DNA from: Hafnia alvei
GTDB lineage: Bacteria; Pseudomonadota; Gammaproteobacteria; Enterobacterales; Enterobacteriaceae
Assembly (NCBI RefSeq): GCF_900095695.1
Contig: NZ_FMIQ01000047.1
Span: 1-42,172 of the forward strand
DNA length: 42,172 nt
Direction: 5' to 3'
In this document: piece after piece, positions 25,923 through 35,291 of the stretch
Layout: every line of letters begins with the position of its first letter
Position numbering within the stretch: position 1 is the stretch's first letter
The notes under the pieces: generated by a model
The model's input: only the letters and a program-made list of their open reading frames with translations
What the model was told of the DNA's origin: nothing
The model's database searches: none
Made by a program: the position numbers and the translations under genes

Positions 25923-27299
25923 ATGTCGCTGCCATCTTCCCCACCAATTTTTACCGTTAGCCGGTTAAATCAGACCGTCCGTCAGTTGTTAGAAATGGAA
26001 ATGGGGCAGATCTGGTTATCAGGCGAAATCTCCAATTTATCTCAGCCTTCATCGGGCCATTGGTACTTCACGCTTAAAGACGATCGTGCTCAGGTTCGCT
26101 GCGCGATGTTCCGTAATAGCAACCGCCGTGTCACTTTCCGCCCGCAAAACGGTCAGCAGATTTTGATGCGTGCCACCATCACGCTGTACGAGCCGCGTGG
26201 GGATTACCAACTGATTGCTGAAAGTATGCAGCCCGCCGGTGATGGTTTGCTGCAACAGCAATTTGAGCAGTTGAAGCAACGCTTACAGGAAGAGGGTCTG
26301 TTCGATCCTGCCCACAAGAAACCATTACCGTCGCCAGCCCACTGCGTGGGCGTTGTGACTTCATCAAGCGGTGCCGCGCTGCACGATATCCTTAACGTAT
26401 TAAAACGACGCGATCCGTCTCTGCCAGTCGTCATTTACCCGACCGCCGTTCAAGGCGCAGATGCACCAATGCAAATTGTTCGCGCCATTGAATTAGCCAA
26501 CCAGCGTAAAGAGTGTGATGTGCTGATTGTCGGTCGTGGCGGTGGCTCGCTTGAGGATTTATGGAGCTTTAATGATGAGCGCGTGGCGCAGGCTATTTTT
26601 GCCAGCCTAATCCCTATCGTAAGCGCCGTTGGCCATGAAACCGATGTCACTATCGCTGATTTCGTTGGCGATCTGCGAGCGCCAACGCCGTCCGCGGCCG
26701 CAGAATTAGTCAGCCGCAATCAAACCGAGCTCATGCGCCAAATGCTTTCACAGCAGCAGCGCATGGAAATGGCGATGGATTATTATCTTGCTCGGCATCA
26801 GCAGCGCTTCACTCGCTTGAATCATCGTTTACAGCAGCAGCATCCACAGCTACGTCTGGCACGCCAGCACACATTGCTGATTAAGCTACGCCGCCGTTTG
26901 GATGAAGCGGTGCAAACGCGCCTGCGCCTGGCGGAGCGCCAGCAAGAACGTGCCAATCAGCGCCTAAACCAACAGCAGCCTTCTGTACGCATTCAGCGCC
27001 ATCAACAGCGCATCGAGCAGCTTCACAACCGGCTGGAATTACTCGTCCAACGCCAGCTTAGCGGCAATCGTGAACGCTTTGGCGCACTCTGTTCGCAGTT
27101 AGAAGGCGTTAGCCCACTTGCAACGCTAGCGCGCGGATTTAGCGTGACGCAGCCACCAAGCGGCGGCGTGCTGAAAAGCATTAAGCAGGTGACTCATGGC
27201 GATCTGTTAAAAACCCGAGTGCAAGACGGGTGGGTCGAAAGCACCGTGACATCCATCGCAACACTGCCTAAAAAGCGTAACGTGAAACATGACTCGTAG
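25923..27299 (+). CDS. xseA: XseA, exonuclease VII large subunit
   Basis: Catalytic subunit of exonuclease VII, which degrades single-stranded DNA from both ends. The 458-residue protein (E. coli 456) has an N-terminal OB fold ([34 protein letters not shown]), the catalytic core with [20 protein letters not shown] and [15 protein letters not shown], and a long Gln/Arg-rich coiled coil from about 260 to 400. It is divergent from guaB. The small subunit xseB is not in the window, as in E. coli. Confidence 0.96.
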   Translation: MSLPSSPPIFTVSRLNQTVRQLLEMEMGQIWLSGEISNLSQPSSGHWYFTLKDDRAQVRCAMFRNSNRRVTFRPQNGQQILMRATITLYEPRGDYQLIAESMQPAGDGLLQQQFEQLKQRLQEEGLFDPAHKKPLPSPAHCVGVVTSSSGAALHDILNVLKRRDPSLPVVIYPTAVQGADAPMQIVRAIELANQRKECDVLIVGRGGGSLEDLWSFNDERVAQAIFASLIPIVSAVGHETDVTIADFVGDLRAPTPSAAAELVSRNQTELMRQMLSQQQRMEMAMDYYLARHQQRFTRLNHRLQQQHPQLRLARQHTLLIKLRRRLDEAVQTRLRLAERQQERANQRLNQQQPSVRIQRHQQRIEQLHNRLELLVQRQLSGNRERFGALCSQLEGVSPLATLARGFSVTQPPSGGVLKSIKQVTHGDLLKTRVQDGWVESTVTSIATLPKKRNVKHDS

Positions 27300-27675
27300 G
27301 CCTAAATAGTGAGTTCTGTGATGTAGGTCACTTCGCATAATAAAAGCGGTGACCTGAATCCTGTTTATACCCACTTTCGTTATTCTGTCATCCCTTCCTT
27401 GCTTTATAGATAAAAACAACGCATTTAAATTTCACTTTGCTTTTGATTGGTTATGAATCGAAAGCTAAATGGCGTGAAATCGATGCAAAATAAAACTGTG
27501 ATCCTCAGTGCATTCTATAAACACCCGCTTTGTTTTAATTCCTCACAGCCCATTAAGGCTATTAGGGGATCATCATATTTATTAAATATCTCCTAGTTCA
27601 CAGATAAAACATTATCACCATTCGTTTTTAACAATGGCGGTTTATTATCATTACCTGTTTATTGGGAGTGCCCAC
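27300..27675. other. Spacer between xseA and malX holding possible regulatory sites
   Basis: A 376-base gap with AT-rich sequence from about 27400. Besides the CRP-like site at 27314-27335 it holds a CRP half-site TGTGA at 27497-27501 and the palindrome GATAA-AACA-TTATC at 27603-27616. The last resembles the core of the E. coli MalI operator (GATAAAACGTTTTATC) but is two bases shorter, so its meaning is uncertain. No divergent repressor gene is present and I see no obvious terminator for xseA. Confidence 0.45.
27314..27335. promoter_or_regulatory. CRP-cAMP binding site candidate
   Basis: TGTGA (27317-27321), six bases, TCACT (27328-27332): nine of the ten core positions of the CRP consensus TGTGA-N6-TCACA. 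It lies about 340 bases before the malX start, unusually far, so it may serve a distant promoter. CRP control would fit a PTS sugar permease. Confidence 0.6.
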
Positions 27676-29247
27676 ATGTCGGACACAAAATCTTTTAAGT
27701 CAAGGTTATGGGAATTTTTTCAAAGTCTAGGAAAGACTTTTATGTTTCCCGTTTCGTTATTGGCCTTTATGGGTTTGTTATTAGGCGTCGGAAGTTCAAT
27801 TACTAGTCCATCCACCATAAAAAGCTTTCCATTTTTAGGCAATGAATTAGTTCAGCTAACGTTTGGATTTGTTGCAACCGTGGGTGGGTTCGCATTCACT
27901 TACTTACCTATTATGTTTGCAATGGCAATTCCATTAGGTCTTGCTAAGCGTAATAAAGCCATTGGCGCATTTTCTGGTTTTGTTGGCTATATGATAATGA
28001 ACCTTTCTATTAATTATTATCTTATGAGTAGTCATCAACTTGCCGATGCAGCACATATGAAGCAAGCTGGGCAGGCCATGGTATTAGGTATTCAGTCGCT
28101 TGAAATGGGCGTTCTCGGCGGGATTGTTGTTGGGGTTATTACCTATTTCTTGCATGAGCGTTTTCAAGATACGCAACTCCATGATGCTTTTGCCTTTTTT
28201 AGCGGCATCCGCTTTGTACCAATCATCACAGCACTCACGCTCTCTATCGTTGGGCTGATCATTCCGTTTTTGTGGGAATATGTTGCCATCGGCATCACTG
28301 CCATTGGGCGATTAATTCAGAGCACTAACGTATTTGGCCCATTCTTATATGGCGTCGGCGTTCTATTATTAAAACCATTTGGCTTACACCATATTTTATT
28401 AGCCATGGTAAGATTCACACCGGCAGGTGGCACCGAATTCATCGGCGGGCAAGAAATATCAGGAGCCCTTAATATTTTCTATGCTGAACTAAAGGCCGGC
28501 TTGCCATTTAGTCCACATGTAACGGCGTTTCTCTCTCAAGGCTTTATGCCAACCTTTATCTTTGGCCTACCTGCTGTTGCTTATGCTATTTACCGTACCG
28601 CTAAGCCTGAAAATAGACCAATTATAAAAGGACTTTTACTTTCTGGTGTTTTAGTTTCCGTAGTAACAGGCATATCAGAGCCGATTGAGTTCTTATTCTT
28701 ATTTATTGCACCTTTCTTATATGTCTTCCACGTTATCATGTCGGGTCTAGCGCTTATGGTTATGGCACTTTTAGGTGTTACCATAGGGAATACCGACGGT
28801 GGGATATTAGACTTATTAATATTCGGTATCATGCAAGGAACGGCAACAAAGTGGTATCTCATATTCCCAGTTGGCATTATTTGGTTTGCGATTTATTTCT
28901 TTGTATTTCGTTGGTATATCCTCAAACACGATATTAAAACACCGGGCAGAGAAGATGATGACATCAGCGTGACTGCGAAAGCAGAACAGAAAGCTGAAAA
29001 GAAGAAAGGCTCCAAATACGATCCCGAGTTAATTCTCTCGGCGTTGGGTGGCAAAGATAATATCGACTCTTTAGATAACTGCATCACTCGCTTGCGCTTG
29101 GTGGTAAAAGATATGGCGCTTATCAATAAAGATATATTAAAGAAAGCAGGCGCACTTGCCGTCGTGGTTCTCGATAGCCATAGCCTACAGGTTATTATCG
29201 GCCCACAGGTACAAAGCGTTAAAACCGGCATTGAAGCATTAATTTAG
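27676..29247 (+). CDS. malX: MalX-like PTS maltose/glucose-type permease EIICB
   Basis: A PTS permease of the glucose/maltose class with fused IIC and IIB domains. The 523-residue protein (E. coli MalX 530) has LWEFFQSLGKTFMFPVSLLA at the start, PFGLHHILLAMVRFTPAGGT, GLLLSGVLVSVVTGISEPIE and LGVTIGNTDGGILDLLIFGI in the membrane part, and an IIB domain with the phosphorylated Cys in SLDNCITRLRL. The open frame begins at 27634, but the ATG at 27676 has a GGAG 9 bases upstream. It is followed 14 bases later by a MalY-type gene. Moderate divergence from E. coli MalX leaves the true sugar open. Confidence 0.85.
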   Translation: MSDTKSFKSRLWEFFQSLGKTFMFPVSLLAFMGLLLGVGSSITSPSTIKSFPFLGNELVQLTFGFVATVGGFAFTYLPIMFAMAIPLGLAKRNKAIGAFSGFVGYMIMNLSINYYLMSSHQLADAAHMKQAGQAMVLGIQSLEMGVLGGIVVGVITYFLHERFQDTQLHDAFAFFSGIRFVPIITALTLSIVGLIIPFLWEYVAIGITAIGRLIQSTNVFGPFLYGVGVLLLKPFGLHHILLAMVRFTPAGGTEFIGGQEISGALNIFYAELKAGLPFSPHVTAFLSQGFMPTFIFGLPAVAYAIYRTAKPENRPIIKGLLLSGVLVSVVTGISEPIEFLFLFIAPFLYVFHVIMSGLALMVMALLGVTIGNTDGGILDLLIFGIMQGTATKWYLIFPVGIIWFAIYFFVFRWYILKHDIKTPGREDDDISVTAKAEQKAEKKKGSKYDPELILSALGGKDNIDSLDNCITRLRLVVKDMALINKDILKKAGALAVVVLDSHSLQVIIGPQVQSVKTGIEALI

Positions 29248-29261
29248 CCCAAGGGAACCGT

Positions 29262-30449
29262 ATGTATAATTTTGATGAGATTATCGATCGTAGCGTTGAT
29301 AAATGCCGCAAGTGGGATTATGACTACGTCTGCTCACGCTTTGGGGCTGTGCCAAAAGATTTTATTCCCATGTGGATTGCTGACATGGATTTCAAATCGC
29401 CACCGGAGATCATCGCAGGGCTGCGCCAAATCGTTGAGCACGGTACTTTCGGCTATACCTATTGCTTTGATGAGTTCTATCAGGCCGTCATCGATTTTCA
29501 AGCTAAGCAGCATAATGCAGATATTGCTCGAGAGTGGATCACGCTCACCTATGGCACAGTCTCAACGCTGCACTATACCATTCAGGCATTCTGCAACGCA
29601 GGCGATGCTATTCTCATGAACACGCCGGTGTACGATCCCTTTGCATTGGCGGCAGAGCGCCAAAAAGTACGCGTAATAGCCAATCCTCTGGTTGCCGTAA
29701 ATCAGCGCTATCAGCTCGATTTCGAAAAATTAGAGCAGCAGATAAAAGAGCACCAGCCAAAACTCTACCTGTTTTGCTCACCGCACAATCCATCAGGAAG
29801 AATTTGGACGGCGACAGAGATCCGTCGGGTGTCTGAACTGTGCCAAAAGTATCAGGTGATATTAGTTATTGATGAAGTTCACGCTGAGCATATTCTGCAC
29901 GGCACCTTCATCAATGCCTTAAATGAGGGCTGTGCGCATGCAGATAATCTTATTCTGCTCACCTCCCCCAATAAGGCCTTTAATCTCGGCGGGCTTAAGA
30001 CTTCTTATAGCATTATTCCCGATGAAGAATTACGTGCACGTTTTCGTCAGCAGCTAGAGAAAAACTCAATTACCTCGCCGAATATGTTCGGCGTATGGGG
30101 ATTAATTTATGCCTATACGCAAGGATTGGACTGGCTAAAAGCCTTGAATAGCTACTTAGCTGAAAACGAACGTTATCTTTATGACTTCATTAGTGAGCGC
30201 CTACCAACATTAAAGATGATGCGTTCCGAGTCATCGTATCTCGCGTGGATTGACGTTAGCGCAACAGGAATGAGTGCCTATGATTTTACACATCGGCTGG
30301 CTCATGAAACCGGCGTAGTTGTTGAAGATGGCACGCACTACGTACAAAACGGTGAGCACTATATCCGTATTAATTTTGGCACGCCGAAAGCGCTTATTGA
30401 ACAAGCGATGGTTCGTCTGGAAAATTTTGTTCAAAGGCACCGCGTGTAG
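29262..30449 (+). CDS. MalY/PatB-family PLP C-S lyase or aminotransferase
   Basis: A fold-type I PLP enzyme of 395 residues in the MalY/PatB cystathionine beta-lyase group. It begins with FDEIIDRSVDKCRKWDYDYV, carries MWIADMDFKSPPEI, NTPVYDPFALA, LFCSPHNPSGRIWT and VIDEVHAEHIL, and has the PLP lysine in TSPNKAFNLGGLKT. In E. coli, MalY also binds MalT to repress the maltose regulon. The sequence here reads more like the PatB branch, so I give no gene symbol. It is co-transcribed with the malX-like permease, and ends at a strong hairpin. Confidence 0.85.
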   Translation: MYNFDEIIDRSVDKCRKWDYDYVCSRFGAVPKDFIPMWIADMDFKSPPEIIAGLRQIVEHGTFGYTYCFDEFYQAVIDFQAKQHNADIAREWITLTYGTVSTLHYTIQAFCNAGDAILMNTPVYDPFALAAERQKVRVIANPLVAVNQRYQLDFEKLEQQIKEHQPKLYLFCSPHNPSGRIWTATEIRRVSELCQKYQVILVIDEVHAEHILHGTFINALNEGCAHADNLILLTSPNKAFNLGGLKTSYSIIPDEELRARFRQQLEKNSITSPNMFGVWGLIYAYTQGLDWLKALNSYLAENERYLYDFISERLPTLKMMRSESSYLAWIDVSATGMSAYDFTHRLAHETGVVVEDGTHYVQNGEHYIRINFGTPKALIEQAMVRLENFVQRHRV

Positions 30450-30476
30450 GTGTAGGGAGCCAAACCGAGCTAGCGT

Positions 30477-30504
30477 AAGCTAGGCGCACGAATGCGCCTA
30501 GCTT
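30477..30504. terminator. Hairpin between convergent malY-type gene and yfgJ
   Basis: AAGCTAGGCGC (30477-30487) pairs perfectly with GCGCCTAGCTT (30494-30504) around a six-base loop. It lies 28 bases after the malY-type stop and 6 bases before the yfgJ end. Flanking U tracts are short on both strands, so it is likely but not certain to terminate both genes. Confidence 0.65.
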
Positions 30505-30509
30505 AAAAT

Positions 30510-30734
30510 TTACTCTTTAACCGCGTAGCTAAATACCACGCGTTTCTTGGAAATCATTCCATGACCGTTCGGGCAAAAATAGTCAACGGCGCCACAGGCT
30601 TTCAATTCCTGAAGTGGCTTACCACAATCTGGACACTCGACACGTTGCTGGTAGGTTTGCTGGCAATGCTGACAAAAATAATCGCCCTGCCGCCACGCCA
30701 TTTCATGCTGACACTTCGGACAAAACACGTCCAT
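30510..30734 (-). CDS. yfgJ: YfgJ, small double zinc-ribbon protein
   Basis: A 74-residue protein with two zinc ribbons: CPKCQHE...CQHC and CPDCGK...CGAVDYFCPNGH. The Cys pairs are the only functional clue; the role is unknown. It matches E. coli YfgJ, which also lies between xseA and der. A strong GAGG precedes the ATG, 9 bases after the stop of the AEC carrier gene, so the two probably share a transcript. Confidence 0.9.
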   Translation of the reverse strand: MDVFCPKCQHEMAWRQGDYFCQHCQQTYQQRVECPDCGKPLQELKACGAVDYFCPNGHGMISKKRVVFSYAVKE

Positions 30735-30743
30735 TTAAACCTC

Positions 30744-31706
30744 CTAAATAACACCCCAGCCGCGTAGAAAATAAAGCCCCAGCGCCGTGGTGAAAAAAGA
30801 TCCTACGGTAGTAATCGCAATAATATTAGCCGCTAAGGTTGCATTTCCGCCCATCGCTCTCGTCATTACGTAGCTAGCTGCGGCGGTTGGCGTGGAAGTG
30901 AACAAGAAAATAACCCCCAACGTCACACCACGAAACCCAAACAGCCAGCCGCCCAACGTCATAAGTACTGGGACGGCAATTAACTTAGCCGCACTAGAGT
31001 AGCCAGCCACGTTAGAAGAGCTGAACATGGCATGCCAATCGATACTTGCTCCGGTACACAGCAACGCCAACGGTAGCGCCATCGATGAAATAAATTTCCC
31101 GGTTGAGGACAAGACTTCTGGAACCGGTAGTTTGGTCAGCGAATAGCATAGTCCAAGAACAATGCCGATGATCAGCGGGTTAGTTATAACTCCGCGTAAT
31201 ATCTTACCCCAGCTGATTTTCTGCTGGCCATCTGAGCTCAATGTTCTGGTCAAGGTGACCACTGAAAGCACGTTAAACAGGATCACGGTTACAGCCATAT
31301 ACATCGACCCAACGGCAACCCCTTCGCTACCATAAGCGCTGGCACAATAGGCTAAACCTACAATAGCGGTATTCGCACGAAAACCACCCTGAACGAAAAT
31401 ACCTCGCTCACGCGGCTCTTTCACCAATTTGAGTGCAACCAATTCCAGCAACAAGAAGCTCACCACTGTTGCCACGCCCCCATAAACAACAAAAGCTAAA
31501 TTATTGCCAAGCGTCGAATGATTGGTAGCAATGCTGAAAAAGAGCAGACAAGGAAGTGAGAGATTAAACACCAGACGGGTAGCGCCATCGCAGAAAGCAT
31601 CATCTAATAGACGAAACCGGCGCAGCACAACGCCCAGCAGCAACATCAGTAAATTGGGCACCGTAACACCAAAGGCAAAACTCCACGTCTCCCACGACAT
31701 ACTCAA
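30744..31706 (-). CDS. AEC-family (auxin efflux carrier-like) membrane transporter
   Basis: A membrane carrier of 320 residues in the AEC family, with about ten helices: NLLMLLLGVVLRRFRLLDD at the start, LPCLLFFSIA, GGFRANTAIVGLAYCASAYG, NPLIIGIVLGLCYSLTKLPV and SSMALPLALLCTGASI. Substrates of bacterial family members include organic acids and amino acids; none can be named here. It is absent from this position in E. coli, where der is next to yfgJ, so it is an insertion in the conserved block. It is cotranscribed with yfgJ and lies downstream of the der terminator. Confidence 0.85.
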   Translation of the reverse strand: MSMSWETWSFAFGVTVPNLLMLLLGVVLRRFRLLDDAFCDGATRLVFNLSLPCLLFFSIATNHSTLGNNLAFVVYGGVATVVSFLLLELVALKLVKEPRERGIFVQGGFRANTAIVGLAYCASAYGSEGVAVGSMYMAVTVILFNVLSVVTLTRTLSSDGQQKISWGKILRGVITNPLIIGIVLGLCYSLTKLPVPEVLSSTGKFISSMALPLALLCTGASIDWHAMFSSSNVAGYSSAAKLIAVPVLMTLGGWLFGFRGVTLGVIFLFTSTPTAAASYVMTRAMGGNATLAANIIAITTVGSFFTTALGLYFLRGWGVI

Positions 31707-31774
31707 ATCCTTGTTGGCGTTGAAAAAATAGTTTGCAGACGAAGAGAATACACTGAAAATTCACGGCGCTACCA

Positions 31775-31803
31775 TAAAAAAATAGGGCGCATATTCTGCG
31801 CCC
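31775..31803 (-). terminator. Terminator of der
   Basis: On the minus strand GGGCGCA (31803-31797) pairs with TGCGCCC (31791-31785), then a T-rich run (complement of 31775-31782). It lies 29 bases after the der stop and upstream of the AEC gene. Confidence 0.85.
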
Positions 31804-31831
31804 CATCATAACTTTGCGTATTAGCTATACG

Positions 31832-33319
31832 TTATTTGCTCTTTTTAATATGAGCAAGCAGACGTTTACGTTTACGCAGCTGAGTTGGATTCAGCATGTT
31901 ACGTTTACCCGCATACGGGTTATCGCCTTCTTTAAACTGAATGCGAATAGGTGTTCCCATCACTTTAAGTGAACGACGGAAGTAATTCATCAGGTAACGC
32001 TTGTAAGAATCCGCAAGATCTTTCACCTGATTGCCGTGGATCACCACAATCGGCGGGTTATAACCACCGGCATGGGCATATTTCAGTTTTACACGACGAC
32101 CACGAACTAACGGCGGCTGATGATCTTCCTGCGCCATGTTCATGATACGCGTTAGTAAGGATGTACTTACGCGGCGAGTCGCACAGTCATAGGCTTCTTG
32201 AATGGATTCAAACAGATTACCCACACCGCTGCCGTGTAATGCAGAGATAAAGTGAATGCGCGCGAAGTCCACAAAGCCTAAACGCAGATCCAGCATCTCT
32301 TTGACCTGAGTTTTGACGTCTTCAGACAGGCCATCCCACTTATTGACCACAATTACCAGTGAGCGCCCACTATTCAGGATAAAGCCTAATAGCGACAAGT
32401 CTTGGTCTGAAATACCTTCACGAGCGTCAATCACCAGTAACGCAACGTTCGAATCTTCAATCGCCTGCAGCGTTTTGATGACGGAAAATTTCTCAACCGT
32501 ATCGGTCACTTTCCCACGCTTACGCACCCCAGCGGTATCAATCAGCACGTATTCGCGCTCATCACGTACCATTGGGATATAAATGCTGTCACGCGTCGTT
32601 CCCGGCATGTCGTAAACCACAACGCGATCTTCACCCAGAATACGGTTGGTTAGTGTGGACTTACCGACGTTTGGACGACCAACGATAGCAATCTTAATAG
32701 GCAGATCTTGAGGATTGAAGTCGTCTTCTTCCTCTTCAGCCATCTCATCGGCTTCATCCGCTTCAAGCTCAGCCCAGTAGGCCGCGTTAGCTTCTTCTTC
32801 CGTCAGCTCCCGCTCTGGTTCTGGCGCATCAACGAAGGGGATCAGCGCTTCTTCAATCAGCTGAGCAACGCCACGACCATGGGAGGCAGCAATTGGATAA
32901 ACTTCGCCAAAGCCTAATGAGTAAAAATCGCCGATGGCAACGTCAGGATCGATACCATCAGTTTTGTTAGCAACTAAGAAAGTGGCTTTCTCGCGGCTGC
33001 GTAGGTGCTGGGCAATACCTTCATCGGCAGGCATTAAACCCGCACGAGCATCAACCATAAACAGCACGATATCCGCTTCTTCAATCGCCATTAACGATTG
33101 CTCAGCCATGTGCGTTTCAACGCCATTTTCAGTGCCATCAATACCACCGGTGTCGATGATAATGAATTCATTTCCATTAACTTCAGCACGGCCGTATTTA
33201 CGGTCACGGGTCAACCCAGGGAAATCCGCAACCAACGCATCACGAGTGTGCGTTAAGCGGTTAAATAAGGTGGATTTACCCACATTCGGGCGCCCGACCA
33301 GCGCGACGACAGGTATCAT
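31832..33319 (-). CDS. der: Der (EngA), tandem-GTPase ribosome biogenesis factor
   Basis: Essential GTPase that assists maturation of the 50S subunit. The 495-residue protein has two G domains with identical P-loops ([11 protein letters not shown] at about residues 7-17 and again near 214), DTGG and DTAG G3 motifs, and NKTD and NKWD specificity motifs, then the KH-like C-terminal domain. The linker between the G domains is very acidic ([18 protein letters not shown]). The last residues are strongly basic ([14 protein letters not shown]). The start follows a GAGG. In E. coli der also follows bamB. Confidence 0.97.
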   Translation of the reverse strand: MIPVVALVGRPNVGKSTLFNRLTHTRDALVADFPGLTRDRKYGRAEVNGNEFIIIDTGGIDGTENGVETHMAEQSLMAIEEADIVLFMVDARAGLMPADEGIAQHLRSREKATFLVANKTDGIDPDVAIGDFYSLGFGEVYPIAASHGRGVAQLIEEALIPFVDAPEPERELTEEEANAAYWAELEADEADEMAEEEEDDFNPQDLPIKIAIVGRPNVGKSTLTNRILGEDRVVVYDMPGTTRDSIYIPMVRDEREYVLIDTAGVRKRGKVTDTVEKFSVIKTLQAIEDSNVALLVIDAREGISDQDLSLLGFILNSGRSLVIVVNKWDGLSEDVKTQVKEMLDLRLGFVDFARIHFISALHGSGVGNLFESIQEAYDCATRRVSTSLLTRIMNMAQEDHQPPLVRGRRVKLKYAHAGGYNPPIVVIHGNQVKDLADSYKRYLMNYFRRSLKVMGTPIRIQFKEGDNPYAGKRNMLNPTQLRKRKRLLAHIKKSK

Positions 33320-33400
33320 TGTTGAAGCCTCTATTACTTAATTTAATTCCAAATACGCGGGGAATATTCACTCCCGAGCAAGGACTTTTCAGAAGACGAA

Positions 33401-33427
33401 ACGGCTCCTGAGGTGATCAGGAGCCGT
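33401..33427 (-). terminator. Strong hairpin between bamB and der
   Basis: ACGGCTCCTGA (33401-33411) and TCAGGAGCCGT (33417-33427) form a perfect 11-base stem with a five-base loop. On the minus strand it is followed by TTTCGTCTTC. It lies 40 bases after the bamB stop and about 80 before der, and may be a terminator or an attenuator separating the two. Confidence 0.65.
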
Positions 33428-33466
33428 TCCCAGACGGCTAATTCGCCGCCCTAAATAATTGTTTTA

Positions 33467-34645
33467 TTAGCGAGTAAATGCGTAAACTTTACCGCCACGA
33501 GCCTGAATAATCAGCTTATCGCTGGCTACCAGAGGCGCGCTGAGCAGACCAGAGCTGTCTACTTCTTGCTGAGCGACAAAACGCCCATCATCGGTATTGA
33601 GCCAATGCAGATAACCTTCGCTATCACCCACTACTAAATAGCCGTTATACAGCGCAGGCGCGGTCAGATTACGGTGCAATAAATCGCTTTGTTTCCACAG
33701 AGAAACACCGCCATCGGCGCTTAATGCCGCAACGCGGTCATCTTGGTCAACAACATAGATACGGCCTGCATCAACGATGAAATCGTTCACTGAACCCATC
33801 TCGCGTTTCCATTGGATTTGTCCAGAACGCAGATCCAGCGCCGCCAAGTTACCGTTGTAACCCAGAGAGTATACAACACCATCGACTACGACAGGGGTAG
33901 TATCCACGTCATTTAAGCGGTCGATTTCGGTTGAACCCATTGGCTGTGCAACACGCTGCTGCCAAATCATTTGGCCTTGCTGCATCATGATTGCGCTAAC
34001 GCGACCATTGTCACCACCAACGATAGCAGCACCAAATGCCGTAGCAGGCGCTGACTCACCACGTAAGGTCAGAGAAGGCATATCAAGGTTAACGGTCCAC
34101 TTGATAGAACCATCTGCTTCATCTAACGCCTGCAGCATACCGTTGGAGGTATGGATCAATACCAGACCATCGCTAATCACTGGGCGAGAGATAGCTTCAC
34201 CAGCAACCGTCGTTTTCCACGCTTCGGCACCGTCTTCAGTACTCAGCGCATACACAACGGCACGTTCTGAACCAACAAAGACTTTTCCGCCAGATACCGC
34301 TAAACCACCAGACAACAGCGCTGTTTTGTGTGAGAACCAGCCATCTTTTTCAGCCAAGTTCACAGACCAAACAACGTCGCCGCTATCCGCATCCATTGCT
34401 TTTACTACACCCATACGGTCAGCCGCATAAATGCGGTTATCCTGCCAAGTTGGACGCAGGTGGGAATAGAACTCACCGACACCATCACCGACTGACGTAC
34501 TCCACACCTTGTTCGGTGTGAATTGGTTTTCAACTTTTGGCAACGGTGACATGGTGACCACATCAGTTTCACTGCTGAACCAAGAGCATCCGCTCAAAAA
34601 CGTCACAGACAGCAATCCGACCAAGAGCGTTTTACGCAATTGCAT
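33467..34645 (-). CDS. bamB: BamB, outer-membrane protein assembly lipoprotein
   Basis: Lipoprotein subunit of the BAM complex that inserts beta-barrel proteins into the outer membrane. The 392-residue product starts with a lipoprotein signal (SVTFLSGC, Cys20 lipidated) and then forms an eight-bladed PQQ-type propeller, with blade strands recurring such as GDVVWSVNL, GAEAWKTTVAGEA, GSIKWTVNLDMPS, GQMIWQQRVAQP, GQIQWKREMGSV and GVSLWKQSDLL. It is 11 bases after yfgM in a hisS-yfgM-bamB run, as in E. coli. DegP, also in this window, acts on the same assembly pathway. Confidence 0.96.
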   Translation of the reverse strand: MQLRKTLLVGLLSVTFLSGCSWFSSETDVVTMSPLPKVENQFTPNKVWSTSVGDGVGEFYSHLRPTWQDNRIYAADRMGVVKAMDADSGDVVWSVNLAEKDGWFSHKTALLSGGLAVSGGKVFVGSERAVVYALSTEDGAEAWKTTVAGEAISRPVISDGLVLIHTSNGMLQALDEADGSIKWTVNLDMPSLTLRGESAPATAFGAAIVGGDNGRVSAIMMQQGQMIWQQRVAQPMGSTEIDRLNDVDTTPVVVDGVVYSLGYNGNLAALDLRSGQIQWKREMGSVNDFIVDAGRIYVVDQDDRVAALSADGGVSLWKQSDLLHRNLTAPALYNGYLVVGDSEGYLHWLNTDDGRFVAQQEVDSSGLLSAPLVASDKLIIQARGGKVYAFTR

Positions 34646-34656
34646 TGATTATCCCC

Positions 34657-35277
34657 TTAGTTGGATAAATTGTTCAGTTTCATGCGCAGTAAACCCTGCA
34701 ATGACTGGGAAGCATCAGAGGCTAAGCCTTTGCTGTATGCTTCACGGGCGCCTTTTACGTCGCCTTTCTTAACCAGCACATCACCGCGAACATCCTGCGC
34801 CATAGCAACCCAGCCGGTCGCTTTAATTAAATCCAATGTTTTGAGTGCGTCGTCCAGCTTATTTTCCTGCAGCTGCACACGAGCTAAACGCAAATCAATC
34901 AGGGATTTCAGATTTTCGTCTTTAGTTTGACCTTGAGCCCAAACCAGCTGCTGCTCAGCTTTAGCAAAGTTCTTCTGGTCAACTTCATGTTGCGCTAGCT
35001 GCAAAGCAGCCAAAACACCATAATTGTTAGCGTTTTTTTCAATAAACTTTTCAGCCAACGCCACACCATCGGCTTTACCACCGGTCAGCGCTTCACTTGC
35101 TTGCTGATATGACTGGGATGCCCCGGTCATCTCTGCCTGCTGATGATTCTGCCAGTAACGCCAACCGAGCAGTGCGCCAATCCCAATTACAACACCAATC
35201 GCCAACGCCTTACCGTTTTCGATAAAGAAGCGGCGCAGGGCATCAACTTGTTCGTTCTCTGTGCTATAGACTTCCAC
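34657..35277 (-). CDS. yfgM: YfgM, Sec-associated periplasmic TPR chaperone
   Basis: Inner-membrane protein with a periplasmic TPR domain that works with PpiD at the SecYEG translocon. The 206-residue product has a short cytosolic N-terminus (MEVYSTENEQVDALRRFF), a membrane segment (about residues 24-42) and helical repeats rich in Ala/Gln/Lys (ALAEKFIEKN, LAALQLAQHEVDQKNFAKAE). The ends match E. coli YfgM in length. It overlaps no gene but is 14 bases after hisS and 11 before bamB, so a single transcript is likely. Confidence 0.95.
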   Translation of the reverse strand: MEVYSTENEQVDALRRFFIENGKALAIGVVIGIGALLGWRYWQNHQQAEMTGASQSYQQASEALTGGKADGVALAEKFIEKNANNYGVLAALQLAQHEVDQKNFAKAEQQLVWAQGQTKDENLKSLIDLRLARVQLQENKLDDALKTLDLIKATGWVAMAQDVRGDVLVKKGDVKGAREAYSKGLASDASQSLQGLLRMKLNNLSN

Positions 35278-35291
35278 TGTTCTCTACTCCT

